From Rhizobium sp. FKL33 (GTDB lineage Bacteria; Pseudomonadota; Alphaproteobacteria; Rhizobiales; Rhizobiaceae), in the NCBI RefSeq assembly GCF_005222915.1, contig NZ_STFX01000004.1:1-64000 (forward strand): a stretch of DNA of 64,000 bases. The letters are read 5' to 3'. The notes beneath the pieces are model-generated. The model saw only the letters and a program-made list of their open reading frames with translations, was not told where the DNA came from and ran no database searches. Of the stretch, positions 35,872-45,175 are shown in pieces (position 1 is the first letter of the stretch; every line of letters begins with the position of its first letter). Made by a program: the position numbers and the translations under genes.

Positions 35872-37423
35872 TGATGAGGCGGCGCAGCAGCTCGACTTCC
35901 TGCGACAGCTTCTGATCGGAAGACAGGAGCTCCTCGATCTTGCGCACGGCGTGCAGGACCGTCGTATGGTCGCGTCCGCCGAAGCGACGGCCGATCTCCG
36001 GGAAGGAGCGCGGCGTCAGCGTCTTGGAGAGATACATCGCCACCTGGCGCGGCTTGACGATGACGCGGGTGCGGCGGTTCGACACCAATTCCTGGCGCGA
36101 GACATTGTAATGCCGGGCCACGATGCGCTGGATGTCTTCGATTCGCACACGCTTGGGCTCGCCGGCGCCGACCAGATGCGAGAGGAGTTCGTCGACCCGC
36201 TCGATCGACAGATCCGGCTCGAAGGAGCGGCGGAAGATCAGCTGGTTGAAGGCGCCTTCGAGTTCGCGGCCGGACGCCGTGACGTTTTCGGCGACATGGC
36301 GCAGGATCTGCTCGGGAATATCGATGCCGGGATCTTCGGTGCGGGCCTGAGCCAGCCGGATCTTCATCATTTCCAGGCGCATTTCGAAATCGGGCGCCTC
36401 GATCTCAATGGCGACGCCGCCCTGCAGGCGGGACCGCACGCGCGGATCGAGCGATTCGAGCTCCCAGGGAGCGCGATCGGCGGCCACGACCACCTGCTTG
36501 GCGCTGTCGAGCAGCATGTTCAGCAGATGGCAGAATTCGTTCTGGATCAGCTTGCCCTGCAGGAACTGCATGTCGTCGATGATCAGGATGTCGATGTTGC
36601 GCAGCGATTCCTTGAGCGTCAGCGCATCATTGTCGCGGATCGCGGTGGCGAAGCGCCACATGAAATATTCGGCCGTCAGATAGACGACGCGCGGATTGCG
36701 CGGGTTCGACAGCGCCGCAGCCGCGATGGCCTGCAGCATGTGGGTCTTGCCCAGGCCGACGCTCGAATGAATGAAGAGCGGATTGAAGCGCACCGCGCCG
36801 GCGCCCGATTCGGCGATGGTCTTGGCGGCGGCGAGCGCCACGCGATTGGATGAGCCTTCGACGAAGCTCTGGAAGGTGTAGCGGCTATCGAGCGGCGAAC
36901 CGAACAGCGTGCTCTGCTGGGTCGGAGCCTGTCGAGCGGCGGGCTGCTGCGCCTGCGGCTGAGACATGTGCTGCGGCTGAGACGCGGTGAACGGAGCGCC
37001 GCGACGCTGCGGCTGCTGAGCCGGCGCCGGATCCGCAAGGTTCGCGCCAGCTTCGTCTGCCATACCCGGCCGAGAGGGACGTGCGGCGGACCTGACGAGA
37101 ATCTCGACCTTGAGGATGTTGGCGTCTTCTTCCTGAAGAAGAGACGTCATCATGTCGAGATAACGATTGTTGATCCAGGATTTGAGGAAGGTCGTCGGAA
37201 CCGAAAGACGGACGACGCTCTTGGAAACGGAATGGATCTTCAGCCGGCCGAACCAGCTGGCGTAAACTTCAGGCCCGACCTTGGCCTTGAGTCGCGCGCT
37301 GAAACGCTCGAACAAGGCGTCGCTCTTCATGCCGCTTTCCCCCGCATGCGCTTCAGCATTGGCTGCCGTTATGAGGGCGTCCCCGGAAGAGAACGCGCCC
37401 TTTTCTGTCATTGTCATGTGCAT
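35864..37423 (-). CDS. dnaA: chromosomal replication initiator protein DnaA
   Basis: DnaA opens the replication origin and loads the helicase. The product has domain I (about 25-95; [20 protein letters not shown]), a glutamine- and proline-rich linker, an AAA+ domain with Walker A GLGKTHML and Walker [11 protein letters not shown], and a C-terminal DnaA-box binding domain with [19 protein letters not shown] chose the ATG at 37423, preceded by AAGG at seven bases; a GTG six codons upstream (37441) is possible. Its stop overlaps the PhnD-like gene. Confidence 0.98.
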   Translation of the reverse strand: MHMTMTEKGAFSSGDALITAANAEAHAGESGMKSDALFERFSARLKAKVGPEVYASWFGRLKIHSVSKSVVRLSVPTTFLKSWINNRYLDMMTSLLQEEDANILKVEILVRSAARPSRPGMADEAGANLADPAPAQQPQRRGAPFTASQPQHMSQPQAQQPAARQAPTQQSTLFGSPLDSRYTFQSFVEGSSNRVALAAAKTIAESGAGAVRFNPLFIHSSVGLGKTHMLQAIAAAALSNPRNPRVVYLTAEYFMWRFATAIRDNDALTLKESLRNIDILIIDDMQFLQGKLIQNEFCHLLNMLLDSAKQVVVAADRAPWELESLDPRVRSRLQGGVAIEIEAPDFEMRLEMMKIRLAQARTEDPGIDIPEQILRHVAENVTASGRELEGAFNQLIFRRSFEPDLSIERVDELLSHLVGAGEPKRVRIEDIQRIVARHYNVSRQELVSNRRTRVIVKPRQVAMYLSKTLTPRSFPEIGRRFGGRDHTTVLHAVRKIEELLSSDQKLSQEVELLRRLINE

Positions 37424-37441
37424 GTCGCCGCCTTTTTCCAC

Positions 37442-38180
37442 GTCATGAACGACTGTCGAAGATCGCTCTCCGACACATCATCCGTCCTCCTGAAAGTCAG
37501 GCTCATCCGCCAATCCGCAGCCGTTCCCGGTTGCGAAATGTTTGACGGGCCTCGTTGGGCTTGACGATCAGGATCTAACGCTCATCTACTCACACTGTTC
37601 CCCGCATTTCCTGTCCCTGGAAAATGCCGGGATTTACGCACTCGCCTCGTCGAAACGCTCCCCGCGATAAGACGACAGAACTACGCGGGATGACTCTGAC
37701 GAGTCGACCCTTGGCACGCCTGTCGGTCGAGGATTGAGCGATGTTTCCGCCCGAAGCCGGAGCTTGGTTTACCGGTGCGTCCTTGTTGTCTTCACCGGTT
37801 TTCCCTGTCTCCGTGGAAGTCATTTAGGCAAGATCGGCGGGCAAGATCAATCGCCTTTTTTACCCAATCTTAAGAGAAAACCGTTGACTTTCCCGAAGCC
37901 CAATTCGCACCCGGGACCCCCAAAAGAGAATCGCAAACAAATCAATAGGATTCCCGTGAGGCCCATTTTTTGAGGCGTCACAAACAAAAAAATAAAAAAT
38001 TCACTTGACTCGATTTAGTGAGCCGCTGCCGCAGCGACAGGCTGAGACGGCAAAGTGATCCTCCCGCAACCCATTGATATTCATATATTATTTACGTCTC
38101 TCACAATCGCTCCGAAATGTTGCAAATGTCAGATCTCATGACAATTTGACGAAATTTCGGTCGAGAATCCGGAAAACGAC
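37442..38180. other. long region upstream of dnaA
   Basis: About 740 bp hold no supported gene. Two AT-rich stretches stand out (37975-38012 and 38078-38096). Six GANTC sites, the target of the CcrM methyltransferase in alphaproteobacteria, lie at 37692, 37701, 37928, 37949, 38007 and 38165. No clear TTATCCACA-type DnaA boxes were seen, so I do not call an origin. The dnaA promoter must lie here but cannot be placed with confidence. Confidence 0.55.
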
Positions 38181-38211
38181 AAAAGGCCCGGCGCGAACGC
38201 CAGGCCTTTTT
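38181..38211 (-). terminator. intrinsic terminator of rpsT
   Basis: AAAGGCC and GGCCTTT outer arms and GGCG/CGCC inner arms pair with one mismatch around a short loop. On the minus strand the stem ends in CCTTTT. It starts about 25 bp beyond the rpsT stop. Confidence 0.85.
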
Positions 38212-38233
38212 CGGAATGCGATGAATGCCTAAA

Positions 38234-38500
38234 TCAGGCGCCGATCGTCTTCACGCGCTGGGCAAGGCGAGACACCTTGCGGGACGCAGTGTTGCGATGG
38301 ACGACGCCCTTGGTGGCGGCGCGCTGCAGCTCGGGCTGAGCAGCCTTCAGAGCGGCTTCGGCAGCGGTCTTGTCGCCGGAAGCGATGGCTTCCTCGACCT
38401 TGCGGATGAAGCTGCGCATGCGCGAACGACGCGCCTTGTTGACTTCCGTGCGGCGGGCGATCTTGCGGGTCGCTTTTTTCGCCGAAGTGGTATTGGCCAT
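38234..38500 (-). CDS. rpsT: 30S ribosomal protein S20
   Basis: S20 binds 16S rRNA early in 30S assembly. The 88-residue, lysine- and arginine-rich helical protein begins [20 protein letters not shown] and ends [19 protein letters not shown], as in the family. The ATG at 38500 gives normal length. It stands alone between a clear promoter about 130 bp upstream and a terminator, next to dnaA, a conserved alphaproteobacterial arrangement. Confidence 0.98.
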   Translation of the reverse strand: MANTTSAKKATRKIARRTEVNKARRSRMRSFIRKVEEAIASGDKTAAEAALKAAQPELQRAATKGVVHRNTASRKVSRLAQRVKTIGA

Positions 38501-38596
38501 GTATGCCTCTCTAAATTCGATCCTGTCCGACATGCCCCTTTGCCGCGGACCCTTCCGGGGTACGGCCTCAATGCCGGGCAATGAGGGAGCATCCAG

Positions 38597-38618
38597 AAAA
38601 GCCGGATATACGGCTTTT
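38597..38618 (-). promoter_or_regulatory. hairpin in the rpsT leader
   Basis: Perfect 8-bp arms AAAAGCCG and CGGCTTTT flank six bases, shortly downstream of the predicted transcription start. In E. coli S20 limits its own translation; a leader structure could serve such control here, but this is inference. Confidence 0.4.
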
Positions 38619-38632
38619 CAAACTGTGGGCGG

Positions 38633-38661
38633 CGTATAGCGCCAAACCGGTCGTGCGTCAA
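38633..38661 (-). promoter_or_regulatory. sigma-70 promoter of rpsT
   Basis: On the minus strand TTGACG (38656-38661), exactly 17 bases, then TATACG (38633-38638). This is one of the best matches in the window and fits a highly expressed ribosomal gene. The predicted leader is about 125 nt. Confidence 0.7.
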
Positions 38662-38711
38662 TGATCCCGTCAAAAGAATCTGAGGCGGTTGCGCGCATGA
38701 CGAGTCCCGTC

Positions 38712-39485
38712 TCAGCGGTGCCGGAAGACCGGCTTGCGCTTCTCCACGAAGGCGGCCATGCCTTCCTTCTTATCTTCGGTTGCAAAAAGAGAATGGAACA
38801 AGCGACGCTCGAAGCGCAACCCTTCGGCGAGCGTGGTCTCGAAGGCGCGGTTGACGCTTTCCTTGGCCATCATCACCGAAGGGCCGGAGAAGGAAGCGAT
38901 CTTCTCGGCGGCGGCAAGCGCTTCCTCTATCAGACGCTCCGCAGGCACCACGCGGGCGACCAGCCCGATGCGCTCTGCCTCGGTCGCGTCGATCAGGCGG
39001 CCGGTCAGCACCATGTCCATGGCCTTCGCCTTGCCGACGGCGCGGGCGAGCCGCTGTGTGCCGCCCATGCCGGGCAGGATGCCCAGGGTAATCTCCGGCT
39101 GGCCGAATTTGGCGGTGTCGGCCGCAATGATGAAGTCCGCCATCATCGCCACTTCGCAGCCGCCGCCGAGCGCGAAACCCGCAACAGCTGCGATCAACGG
39201 CTTGCGGAAGCCGGTGACGCGATCCCAGCCGGCGGCGTAATCGACGCCATAGGCTTCGGTGTAAGTAAGGTCTTTCATCTCCTTGATGTCGGCGCCTGCC
39301 GCAAACGCCTTTTCGGAGCCGGTCATCACCACGGCGCGCACGCCGTCATCGGCGGCGAAGGCCGAGAGCGCATCGACCAGTTCCTCAAGCAGTTTCGCAT
39401 TGAGCGCATTCAGCGCCTGGGGGCGATTGAGCGTCACGAGGCCCACGGCTCCGCGCGTTTCGACGATCAGCGTTTCATAGGCCAT
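38712..39485 (-). CDS. enoyl-CoA hydratase
   Basis: A 257-residue crotonase-fold enzyme that hydrates enoyl-CoA in fatty acid or amino acid breakdown. It shows the oxyanion-hole segments [12 protein letters not shown] and [16 protein letters not shown] and both catalytic acids, in [18 protein letters not shown] (the glutamates matching Glu144/Glu164 of rat mitochondrial hydratase). The genes dnaA-rpsT-ech-mutM keep this order in many Hyphomicrobiales. It lies 15 bp after mutM on the same strand. Confidence 0.94.
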   Translation of the reverse strand: MAYETLIVETRGAVGLVTLNRPQALNALNAKLLEELVDALSAFAADDGVRAVVMTGSEKAFAAGADIKEMKDLTYTEAYGVDYAAGWDRVTGFRKPLIAAVAGFALGGGCEVAMMADFIIAADTAKFGQPEITLGILPGMGGTQRLARAVGKAKAMDMVLTGRLIDATEAERIGLVARVVPAERLIEEALAAAEKIASFSGPSVMMAKESVNRAFETTLAEGLRFERRLFHSLFATEDKKEGMAAFVEKRKPVFRHR

Positions 39486-39500
39486 GTGCCGTCTCCCAAG

Positions 39501-40388
39501 TCATGTCTGGCATTGTGAACAAAAGAAGGTCGAGCGACCGGCCTGGACGATGCGGCCGACGGTTCCCGCGCAGCCCGGCGTCGGACAGGACTGCCCTTCG
39601 CGGTCGTAGACGCGGAAGCGATGCTGGAAATAGCCGAGCGAGCCGTCCGTCTGGATATGGTCGCGCAGCGACGAGCCGCCCGCCTCGATCGCCTCGGCGA
39701 TCACGGCGCGGATATCGTCGGACAGCCTGATCAGGCCCGCCTTTGGCCGGCCTGCGGCGTCGACAAGCGCGCCGACAGGCGTTTCCGGCGACAGGCCGGC
39801 GCGATGCATGGCCTCGCAGACATAGATATTGCCGAGCCCGGCAATGATCTTCTGGTCGAGAAGCGCGCCTTTGAGCGGTTGTTTGCGGGTCTTGAAACGC
39901 GAGGCGAGATAATCGGCCGACAAGAGATTGCCCGTCGGCTCCGGTCCCAGTCCCTGGAAGGCGGGATAGTCGTCGAGGAGATGATCGCTCCAGAGATGCA
40001 TGAAACCGAAGCGGCGGGGATCATTGTAAATGATGCGGACCGGTCCCGCCTCGCCTGTAAGATCGAACACCACATGGTCGTGGGTTGCGTCCTTGGAGCG
40101 GGGATGGTGAAACTCACCCGGCGTTTCGCTCGCCTCCGCCTCGATGCGGAACGAACCGGACATGCCGAGATGGGCGATCACCGTGGAGCCGCCCTCGACA
40201 TGGATGAGCAGATATTTCGCGCGGCGTCCGAGCGCATCGATGCGACGGCCCTGCAACGCCTCGGCGAAGCCTTCGGGAAAGGGAAAGCGGAGATCGGGCC
40301 GGTTCAGCGTCACGCGGTCGATGCGCGCCTTTTCCATGAAGGGCGCGAGCCCGCGGCGCACGGTCTCCACTTCAGGCAATTCGGGCAT
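39501..40388 (-). CDS. mutM: formamidopyrimidine-DNA glycosylase
   Basis: MutM (Fpg) removes 8-oxoguanine and ring-opened purines and cuts the abasic site. The 295-residue protein begins [14 protein letters not shown], with the catalytic proline after the initiator methionine, carries the helix-two-turn-helix region ([16 protein letters not shown]), and ends with a zinc finger of four cysteines ([15 protein letters not shown]). Length is slightly above the usual 270. The enoyl-CoA hydratase gene follows. Confidence 0.98.
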   Translation of the reverse strand: MPELPEVETVRRGLAPFMEKARIDRVTLNRPDLRFPFPEGFAEALQGRRIDALGRRAKYLLIHVEGGSTVIAHLGMSGSFRIEAEASETPGEFHHPRSKDATHDHVVFDLTGEAGPVRIIYNDPRRFGFMHLWSDHLLDDYPAFQGLGPEPTGNLLSADYLASRFKTRKQPLKGALLDQKIIAGLGNIYVCEAMHRAGLSPETPVGALVDAAGRPKAGLIRLSDDIRAVIAEAIEAGGSSLRDHIQTDGSLGYFQHRFRVYDREGQSCPTPGCAGTVGRIVQAGRSTFFCSQCQT

Positions 40389-40464
40389 GGGCGGCAGGCT
40401 TTCTCGGGCGGTGGCTCACGTCGCCTATATAGACAAGCCGAACGCCCCCCGCCAGCCCGGCCGA

Positions 40465-41439
40465 TCAATCGGTTGCCGGCTGATAGGGATCGGCGAGCGC
40501 CGCGCCGGGGCGGCTGATCGGATATTTGCGAACCGAGATCTTGGCCGCCATGCGCTTTTCGCCATAACGCGACAGCAGTTCGCGGAAGCTCTTGTGCATG
40601 CCGCCATCCTGATAGGCGTAAGCGGTCGACGCCGCAGGCATGGAGAGCGGCGCAGACGCGAGCGCCGGTTCGGCGAGGCAGGGCGCGAGCGGATTGGCGG
40701 GCAAGCTTTCCGCCGGCTGGTTGAACACATAGCGGCCGGAGCAGGCGCCGACCGCAGGTTCTCGTCGCGTCGTCTCGAAGGAATCGTAGCCGAGTTTGAT
40801 CGCCCGCCAGAACTCCATGTTGGGATCGCCTGCATGGCGGGCCATGTTGTCGGCGGTCAAGCGGAACGGATAGGACTGGACCTGGAAGGACGGTTGGCCC
40901 GCTTTCAGCGCCGCCTTCACCAGCGGATAGATTTCCGCCATCTGCTGGTCGGTGAGCGCGAAGCAACCCGAGGACGAGCAGGCGCCGTGCACCATCAGCG
41001 CTTCGCCTGTATAGCCCAGCGCGCTTTCGAGCCGGTTGGGATAGCCGAGATTGAAGGACAGATAGAATTGCGACCTGGGATTCAACTGGCCGAGCGAGAC
41101 CTGATAGAAGCCCTCCGGTGCCTGGCGGTCGCCGATCTTCTTCTTCGGACCGAGTTTGCCGGACCAGCGGCAGATCGGATAGGTCTTGAACAGCGCATAT
41201 TGCCCCGACGGCTTTTTCTTCCAGACCTCGAATTCGCTTTCCGCCTTGAAGATGCGGATCAGCACCGGGTCCTCCTCGCGGAAGCCCTTGGCGCGGATTT
41301 CGCGGGCGAGTTTGGGCGAAATGGAGGTGTCCGGCTCGATGTCGAGCGCTGATGTCGTGCAGCCGGCAAGCGCCGCAAGCGATAGGAGACTGATCGCGGC
41401 GAAAGCGGAGCGGAACGGAGACGACTGCATCTTGGCCAT
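40465..41439 (-). CDS. exported L,D-transpeptidase family protein
   Basis: A 324-residue lipoprotein-like or secreted protein with a signal segment (about 8-26; ISLLSLAALAGCTTSA, a plausible lipobox LAGC) and a YkuD-type L,D-transpeptidase domain. The active site lies in HGACSSSGCFALTDQQM (His, Ser-x-Gly-Cys). Such YafK-like enzymes form or cut cross-links on peptidoglycan or attach proteins to it. Its precise reaction is unknown. It stands between mutM and ubiE, divergent from the latter. Confidence 0.88.
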   Translation of the reverse strand: MAKMQSSPFRSAFAAISLLSLAALAGCTTSALDIEPDTSISPKLAREIRAKGFREEDPVLIRIFKAESEFEVWKKKPSGQYALFKTYPICRWSGKLGPKKKIGDRQAPEGFYQVSLGQLNPRSQFYLSFNLGYPNRLESALGYTGEALMVHGACSSSGCFALTDQQMAEIYPLVKAALKAGQPSFQVQSYPFRLTADNMARHAGDPNMEFWRAIKLGYDSFETTRREPAVGACSGRYVFNQPAESLPANPLAPCLAEPALASAPLSMPAASTAYAYQDGGMHKSFRELLSRYGEKRMAAKISVRKYPISRPGAALADPYQPATD

Positions 41440-41566
41440 CGGATATTTACTCGGGACTTCTGACCTCCCTTATCCGGGGACGATCTTTCCGGTTCGTTAA
41501 TCACATGTCTCGATAGGGGAACATGAACAGCCTCTACACGACAACGTGACCGTATTATGCCCGGCA

Positions 41567-41588
41567 AAGCCTGCGCGAGGCCTTTTTT
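41567..41588 (+). terminator. weak terminator-like hairpin upstream of ubiE
   Basis: GCCT and AGGC arms around GCGCG are followed by CTTTTTT. It lies in the gap between the divergent transpeptidase and ubiE genes, so it could attenuate ubiE transcription or end an unseen small transcript. Confidence 0.3.
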
Positions 41589-41714
41589 CCAATCGCCGCG
41601 TCCGGACCCCGCGACCATTTTGCCCTTCGCGCCTATGGCGTCGGCCGGACCGATCCGGTATGGTCCGCCGCATTCTGAAGCAAAAAGACGACAAAGACAG
41701 AGATGGAGCGCCTC

Positions 41715-42491
41715 ATGACGACGGAACGCGCAAGCGCCGATGGCGGCATGGAAACATCCTATGGTTTTCGCCAGGTCAATCCCGGCGAGAAGCAGGGCCT
41801 GGTCAATGACGTGTTCCACAAGGTCGCCAAACGCTACGACATCATGAACGACCTGATGTCGGCCGGCCTGCACCGCGTCTGGAAAGACGCGATGATCGCA
41901 GCCCTCAATCCGCGCAAGAGCGCCGATTACAAGGTGCTGGACGTCGCCGGCGGCACGGGCGATATCGCCTTCCGCATCGTCGAGGCCTCCGGACGGCAGG
42001 CGCAGGCGACCGTGCTCGACATCAACGGCTCCATGCTCGGCGTCGGCGCCGAGCGCGCCGAAAAGAAGGGACTCGCCGGCAACCTGACATTCGTGGAAGC
42101 GAATGCCGAGGAACTGCCCTTCGAAGCCAACACATTCGACGCCTATACGATCGCCTTTGGCATTCGCAACGTGCCGCGCATCGATGTGGCGCTGTCGGAA
42201 GCCTATCGCGTGCTGAAGCGCGGCGGCCGTCTGCTGGTGCTGGAATTCTCGGAAGTCGAACTGCCGCTGCTGGACCGCGTCTATGACGCCTGGTCGTTCA
42301 ACGCCATCCCGAAGATCGGCAAGGCGGTGACGGGCGAGGCCGAACCCTATCAATATCTGGTGGAATCGATCCGCAAATTCCCCAATCAGCGTGATTTTGC
42401 CGAAATGATCACCAAGGCCGGCTTCTCGCGCGCGACCTACACCAATTATTCGGGCGGCATCGCCTGCCTGCATTCCGGCTGGAAGCTTTGA
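41715..42491 (+). CDS. ubiE: ubiquinone/menaquinone biosynthesis C-methyltransferase
   Basis: UbiE methylates the benzoquinol ring in ubiquinone synthesis using S-adenosylmethionine. The 258-residue product has the UbiE motifs [17 protein letters not shown], motif [16 protein letters not shown] and [14 protein letters not shown] at the C-terminus. The ATG at 41715 follows GGAGCG; an ATG four codons earlier (41703) is also possible. ubiB begins four bases after the stop. Confidence 0.97.
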   Translation: MTTERASADGGMETSYGFRQVNPGEKQGLVNDVFHKVAKRYDIMNDLMSAGLHRVWKDAMIAALNPRKSADYKVLDVAGGTGDIAFRIVEASGRQAQATVLDINGSMLGVGAERAEKKGLAGNLTFVEANAEELPFEANTFDAYTIAFGIRNVPRIDVALSEAYRVLKRGGRLLVLEFSEVELPLLDRVYDAWSFNAIPKIGKAVTGEAEPYQYLVESIRKFPNQRDFAEMITKAGFSRATYTNYSGGIACLHSGWKL

Positions 42492-42495
42492 CCCG

Positions 42496-44079
42496 ATGAG
42501 CACTGCCGGAGCTTATCTGCGCCTGATCAATCTGGGTTGGGTGCTGACGCGCGAGGGCGTGATCTCCGCCCTGCCCGCCGATCACCTGCCCGCCATATTG
42601 CGCTTCGGCCATTCCCTGGCCGGACTGCTCGCCAAGAAGCGGGCGAAGACGTCGGCGCAATCGGACAATCTCGCCCGCGCCGTCGACCGGCTGGGACCGT
42701 CCTATGTGAAGATCGGCCAGTTTCTCGCCACGCGCCCCGATGTGGTGGGCAAGGATTTCGCCGCCGACCTCGCGCAGTTGCAGGACCGGATGTCGACCTT
42801 TCCGATGGAGGCCGCCAGGCGACAGATCGAAGATTCGCTCGGCCGCAGCATCGAGGATCTGTTCGAGGAATTCCTGCCGCCGGTCGCCGCCGCCTCGATG
42901 GCTCAGGTGCATCCGGCCATTGTGATGGACAAGGACGGGGGGCGCCGCAAGGTGGCCGTCAAGGTGATCCGACCGGGCGTGCGCGAGCGCTTCGCCCGCG
43001 ACCTCGAAACCAATTTCGTGGTGGCGCATCTGCAGGAGCGGTTTTATCCGCCCGCCCGCCGCTTGCGGCCAGTGGAAGTCGCCAAGACGCTCGAGCAGAC
43101 CACCAAGATCGAGATGGATCTGAGGCTGGAGGCGGCCGCGCTATCCGAACTCGACGAGAACACGGTCAATGACCCCGGCTTCCGCGTGCCCAAAGTGGAC
43201 TGGGAGCGGACCGGCCGCGACGTCGTGACCATGGAATGGATCGACGGCGTCAAGATGTCCGACATCGCCGGGCTGAAGGCGGCAGGCCATGACCTGTCGA
43301 CGCTGGCCCAGACGCTGATGCAGAGCTTTCTGCGCCATACGCTGCGCGATGGTTTTTTTCATGCCGACATGCACCAGGGCAATCTCTTCGTCGATCCCAC
43401 CGGCGAGATCGTCGCGGTCGACATGGGCATCGTCGGACGACTCGGAAAGAAGGAGCGCCGCTTCCTTGCCGAAATCCTGTTCGGCTTCATCACCCGCGAT
43501 TACCAGCGCGTGGCGGATGTGCATTTCGAGGCCGGCTATGTGCCCGCCCATCACAATCATGCCTCCTTCGCGCAGGCGATCCGGGCCATCGGCGAGCCGA
43601 TCCACGGCCAGCCGGCCGACACGATCTCCATGGCGAAACTGCTGACGCTTCTCTTCGAAGTGACCGAACTCTTCGACATGGAGACGCGCTCCGAACTGAT
43701 CATGCTGCAGAAGACCATGGTCGTGGTCGAAGGCGTGGCCCGCTCGCTCGATCCGCATTTCAACATGTGGAAGGCGTCCGAACCCGTGGTCGGATCCTGG
43801 ATCCGCGACAATCTCGGACCCAAGCGCATCGTCGGCGACCTGAAGGACGGTTTGAAAGCGGCGATGCGCATCGCCGAGGCCGTGCCTGAGATCGCCGCCC
43901 GCGTCGAGAAACTCGCCGTCAACATCACAGACATGACCGAGCATGGGCTGAAGTTCGACGCCGAGACCGCCGAGAAGATCGGCAGGTCCGAAGCGCGGCA
44001 TTCGCGTTCCGGGCGGATCGCGCTCTGGGTGATCGCCGTCGCTCTTCTCTATATCGCTTGGCGCATTTCGGAGTTCTGA
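42496..44079 (+). CDS. ubiB: ubiquinone biosynthesis kinase-like protein UbiB
   Basis: UbiB is an atypical kinase-like ATPase needed for early ubiquinone steps at the membrane. The 527-residue protein has the ABC1/UbiB signature KxGQ in LGPSYVKIGQFLATRPD (about 69-86), a lysine in KVAVKVIRPGV, FFHADMHQGNLFV and AVDMGIVG. A C-terminal membrane segment (IALWVIAVALLYIAWRI) follows. The last 66 bp, which code for this segment, recur at 46202-46267. The gene is intact and coupled to ubiE. Confidence 0.97.
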   Translation: MSTAGAYLRLINLGWVLTREGVISALPADHLPAILRFGHSLAGLLAKKRAKTSAQSDNLARAVDRLGPSYVKIGQFLATRPDVVGKDFAADLAQLQDRMSTFPMEAARRQIEDSLGRSIEDLFEEFLPPVAAASMAQVHPAIVMDKDGGRRKVAVKVIRPGVRERFARDLETNFVVAHLQERFYPPARRLRPVEVAKTLEQTTKIEMDLRLEAAALSELDENTVNDPGFRVPKVDWERTGRDVVTMEWIDGVKMSDIAGLKAAGHDLSTLAQTLMQSFLRHTLRDGFFHADMHQGNLFVDPTGEIVAVDMGIVGRLGKKERRFLAEILFGFITRDYQRVADVHFEAGYVPAHHNHASFAQAIRAIGEPIHGQPADTISMAKLLTLLFEVTELFDMETRSELIMLQKTMVVVEGVARSLDPHFNMWKASEPVVGSWIRDNLGPKRIVGDLKDGLKAAMRIAEAVPEIAARVEKLAVNITDMTEHGLKFDAETAEKIGRSEARHSRSGRIALWVIAVALLYIAWRISEF

Positions 44080-44083
44080 GCGG
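44018..44083 (+). repeat. 66-bp direct repeat, copy 1 (end of ubiB)
   Basis: This copy covers the last 20 codons of ubiB plus its stop and four further bases. It matches 46202-46267 in the same orientation at 64 of 66 positions, with one T/G and one T/C difference. Confidence 0.95.
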
Positions 44084-44154
44084 AGATCCCGGTTCGGCAA
44101 CGCCGTCGCCTGCTTGAAGCGTCGGGACCAAAACAGGGCAATCCCAGATGGCGG

Positions 44155-44189
44155 CTGTCGCGGCCGGCGCGATCAGGCCGGCGCGACAG
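44155..44189 (-). terminator. hairpin downstream of the second hydrolase gene
   Basis: CTGTCGCGGCCGGC and GCCGGCGCGACAG form a long, almost perfect stem just past the stop of the minus-strand hydrolase gene. No T run follows, so it may protect the transcript end or act with Rho. Confidence 0.5.
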
Positions 44190-44202
44190 ATCCTGAAACC
44201 GG

Positions 44203-45057
44203 CTATTTGGCGGCGAAGAAGTCGAGAACGGCCTTGGTGTAGCCATCCGGGTCCTGAAGCATGGCGAAATGGCTGGCGTCCTTCAGGATGATCAGTTTTG
44301 CGCCGGGAATCATGCTCGCGATATAGTCGGTATGCTTGCGGTCGACCGCCTCGTCATGATCGCCGAGCACGATGGCGGTGGGGGTCTTGATGGACTTCAG
44401 CTCGGAATCCGGCCAATTGGGCTGGCTCGCCCACATGCCGCTGATTTGCGTGACGAAGGCGTCATACTCGTTCGGCGTCGGGGAGATCTTCTTGTAGATT
44501 TCGCCGCTGCGCTCGATATAGGTGGTGAAGGTCTTGTTCTCCATCACATCCGCCTTCACGCCTTCCACCTTGGTGTTGGCGGCCTGGGCGAACAGCTTGT
44601 TCAGGCGCTCAGGGTGATGGATGGCAATATCGAGACCGATGATTCCACCATCGCTCCAGCCCACCAGATCGACTTTGTCCACCTTCAGATAATCGAGAAG
44701 CGCCAGATAATCCGACGCCATCAGGTCATAGCCAAAGGGCTCGGCGTTTCGCGTCGAGCGGCCATGGCCACGGCTGTCGGCGACGATCACCCGGTGATCC
44801 TTCGAAAGAGCCTTGACCTGATTGGCCCAGATATCGGCGTAACCCAACCCGCCATGAATCAACAGGATCGGCGTGCCCGTCGCCTCGCCATAGACCGCAT
44901 AATACATCTTGATGCCATTTACGGGCGCAAGGCCGGAAGTAACGGCTGCAGGCATGGCTGGCGGCTCTGGAAGCTCCGTCCAGCGATCGGTCGCCGCAGC
45001 CATGGATGCGGTCGCCAATCCCAGAGCGCCGACGACGGCAAGCAACAATTTCCTCAT
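44203..45057 (-). CDS. exported alpha/beta hydrolase
   Basis: A 284-residue alpha/beta hydrolase with a Sec signal peptide (1-22; LLLAVVGALGLATASMAAAT). Active-site elements are the oxyanion LIHGGLGYAD, nucleophile serine in VGWSDGGIIGLDIA, acid in LGDHDEAV and histidine in DASHFAML. It is probably periplasmic; the substrate is unknown. It is divergent from an AraC-type regulator, and both lie inside the segment bounded by the 66-bp ubiB repeats. Confidence 0.88.
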   Translation of the reverse strand: MRKLLLAVVGALGLATASMAAATDRWTELPEPPAMPAAVTSGLAPVNGIKMYYAVYGEATGTPILLIHGGLGYADIWANQVKALSKDHRVIVADSRGHGRSTRNAEPFGYDLMASDYLALLDYLKVDKVDLVGWSDGGIIGLDIAIHHPERLNKLFAQAANTKVEGVKADVMENKTFTTYIERSGEIYKKISPTPNEYDAFVTQISGMWASQPNWPDSELKSIKTPTAIVLGDHDEAVDRKHTDYIASMIPGAKLIILKDASHFAMLQDPDGYTKAVLDFFAAK

Positions 45058-45175
45058 GTCATTCCCCTTTCTTGTGTTGCATCAAACAGATTCCGGACGG
45101 CTTGCATGCCGCCGCCTCCCCGACCATACTCACCCTCGCGAAAGGCCGGTTATCCGTTTTGCGCAAGGGGCGGCG

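Noticed and set aside
37734-37973. 79-codon frame upstream of dnaA
   Set aside because: No ribosome site, unlikely composition, and it lies in the regulatory region of dnaA.
37442-38233. Replication origin next to dnaA
   Set aside because: No cluster of DnaA boxes seen, and in Hyphomicrobiales the origin is usually near hemE rather than dnaA. Kept only as a regulatory region.
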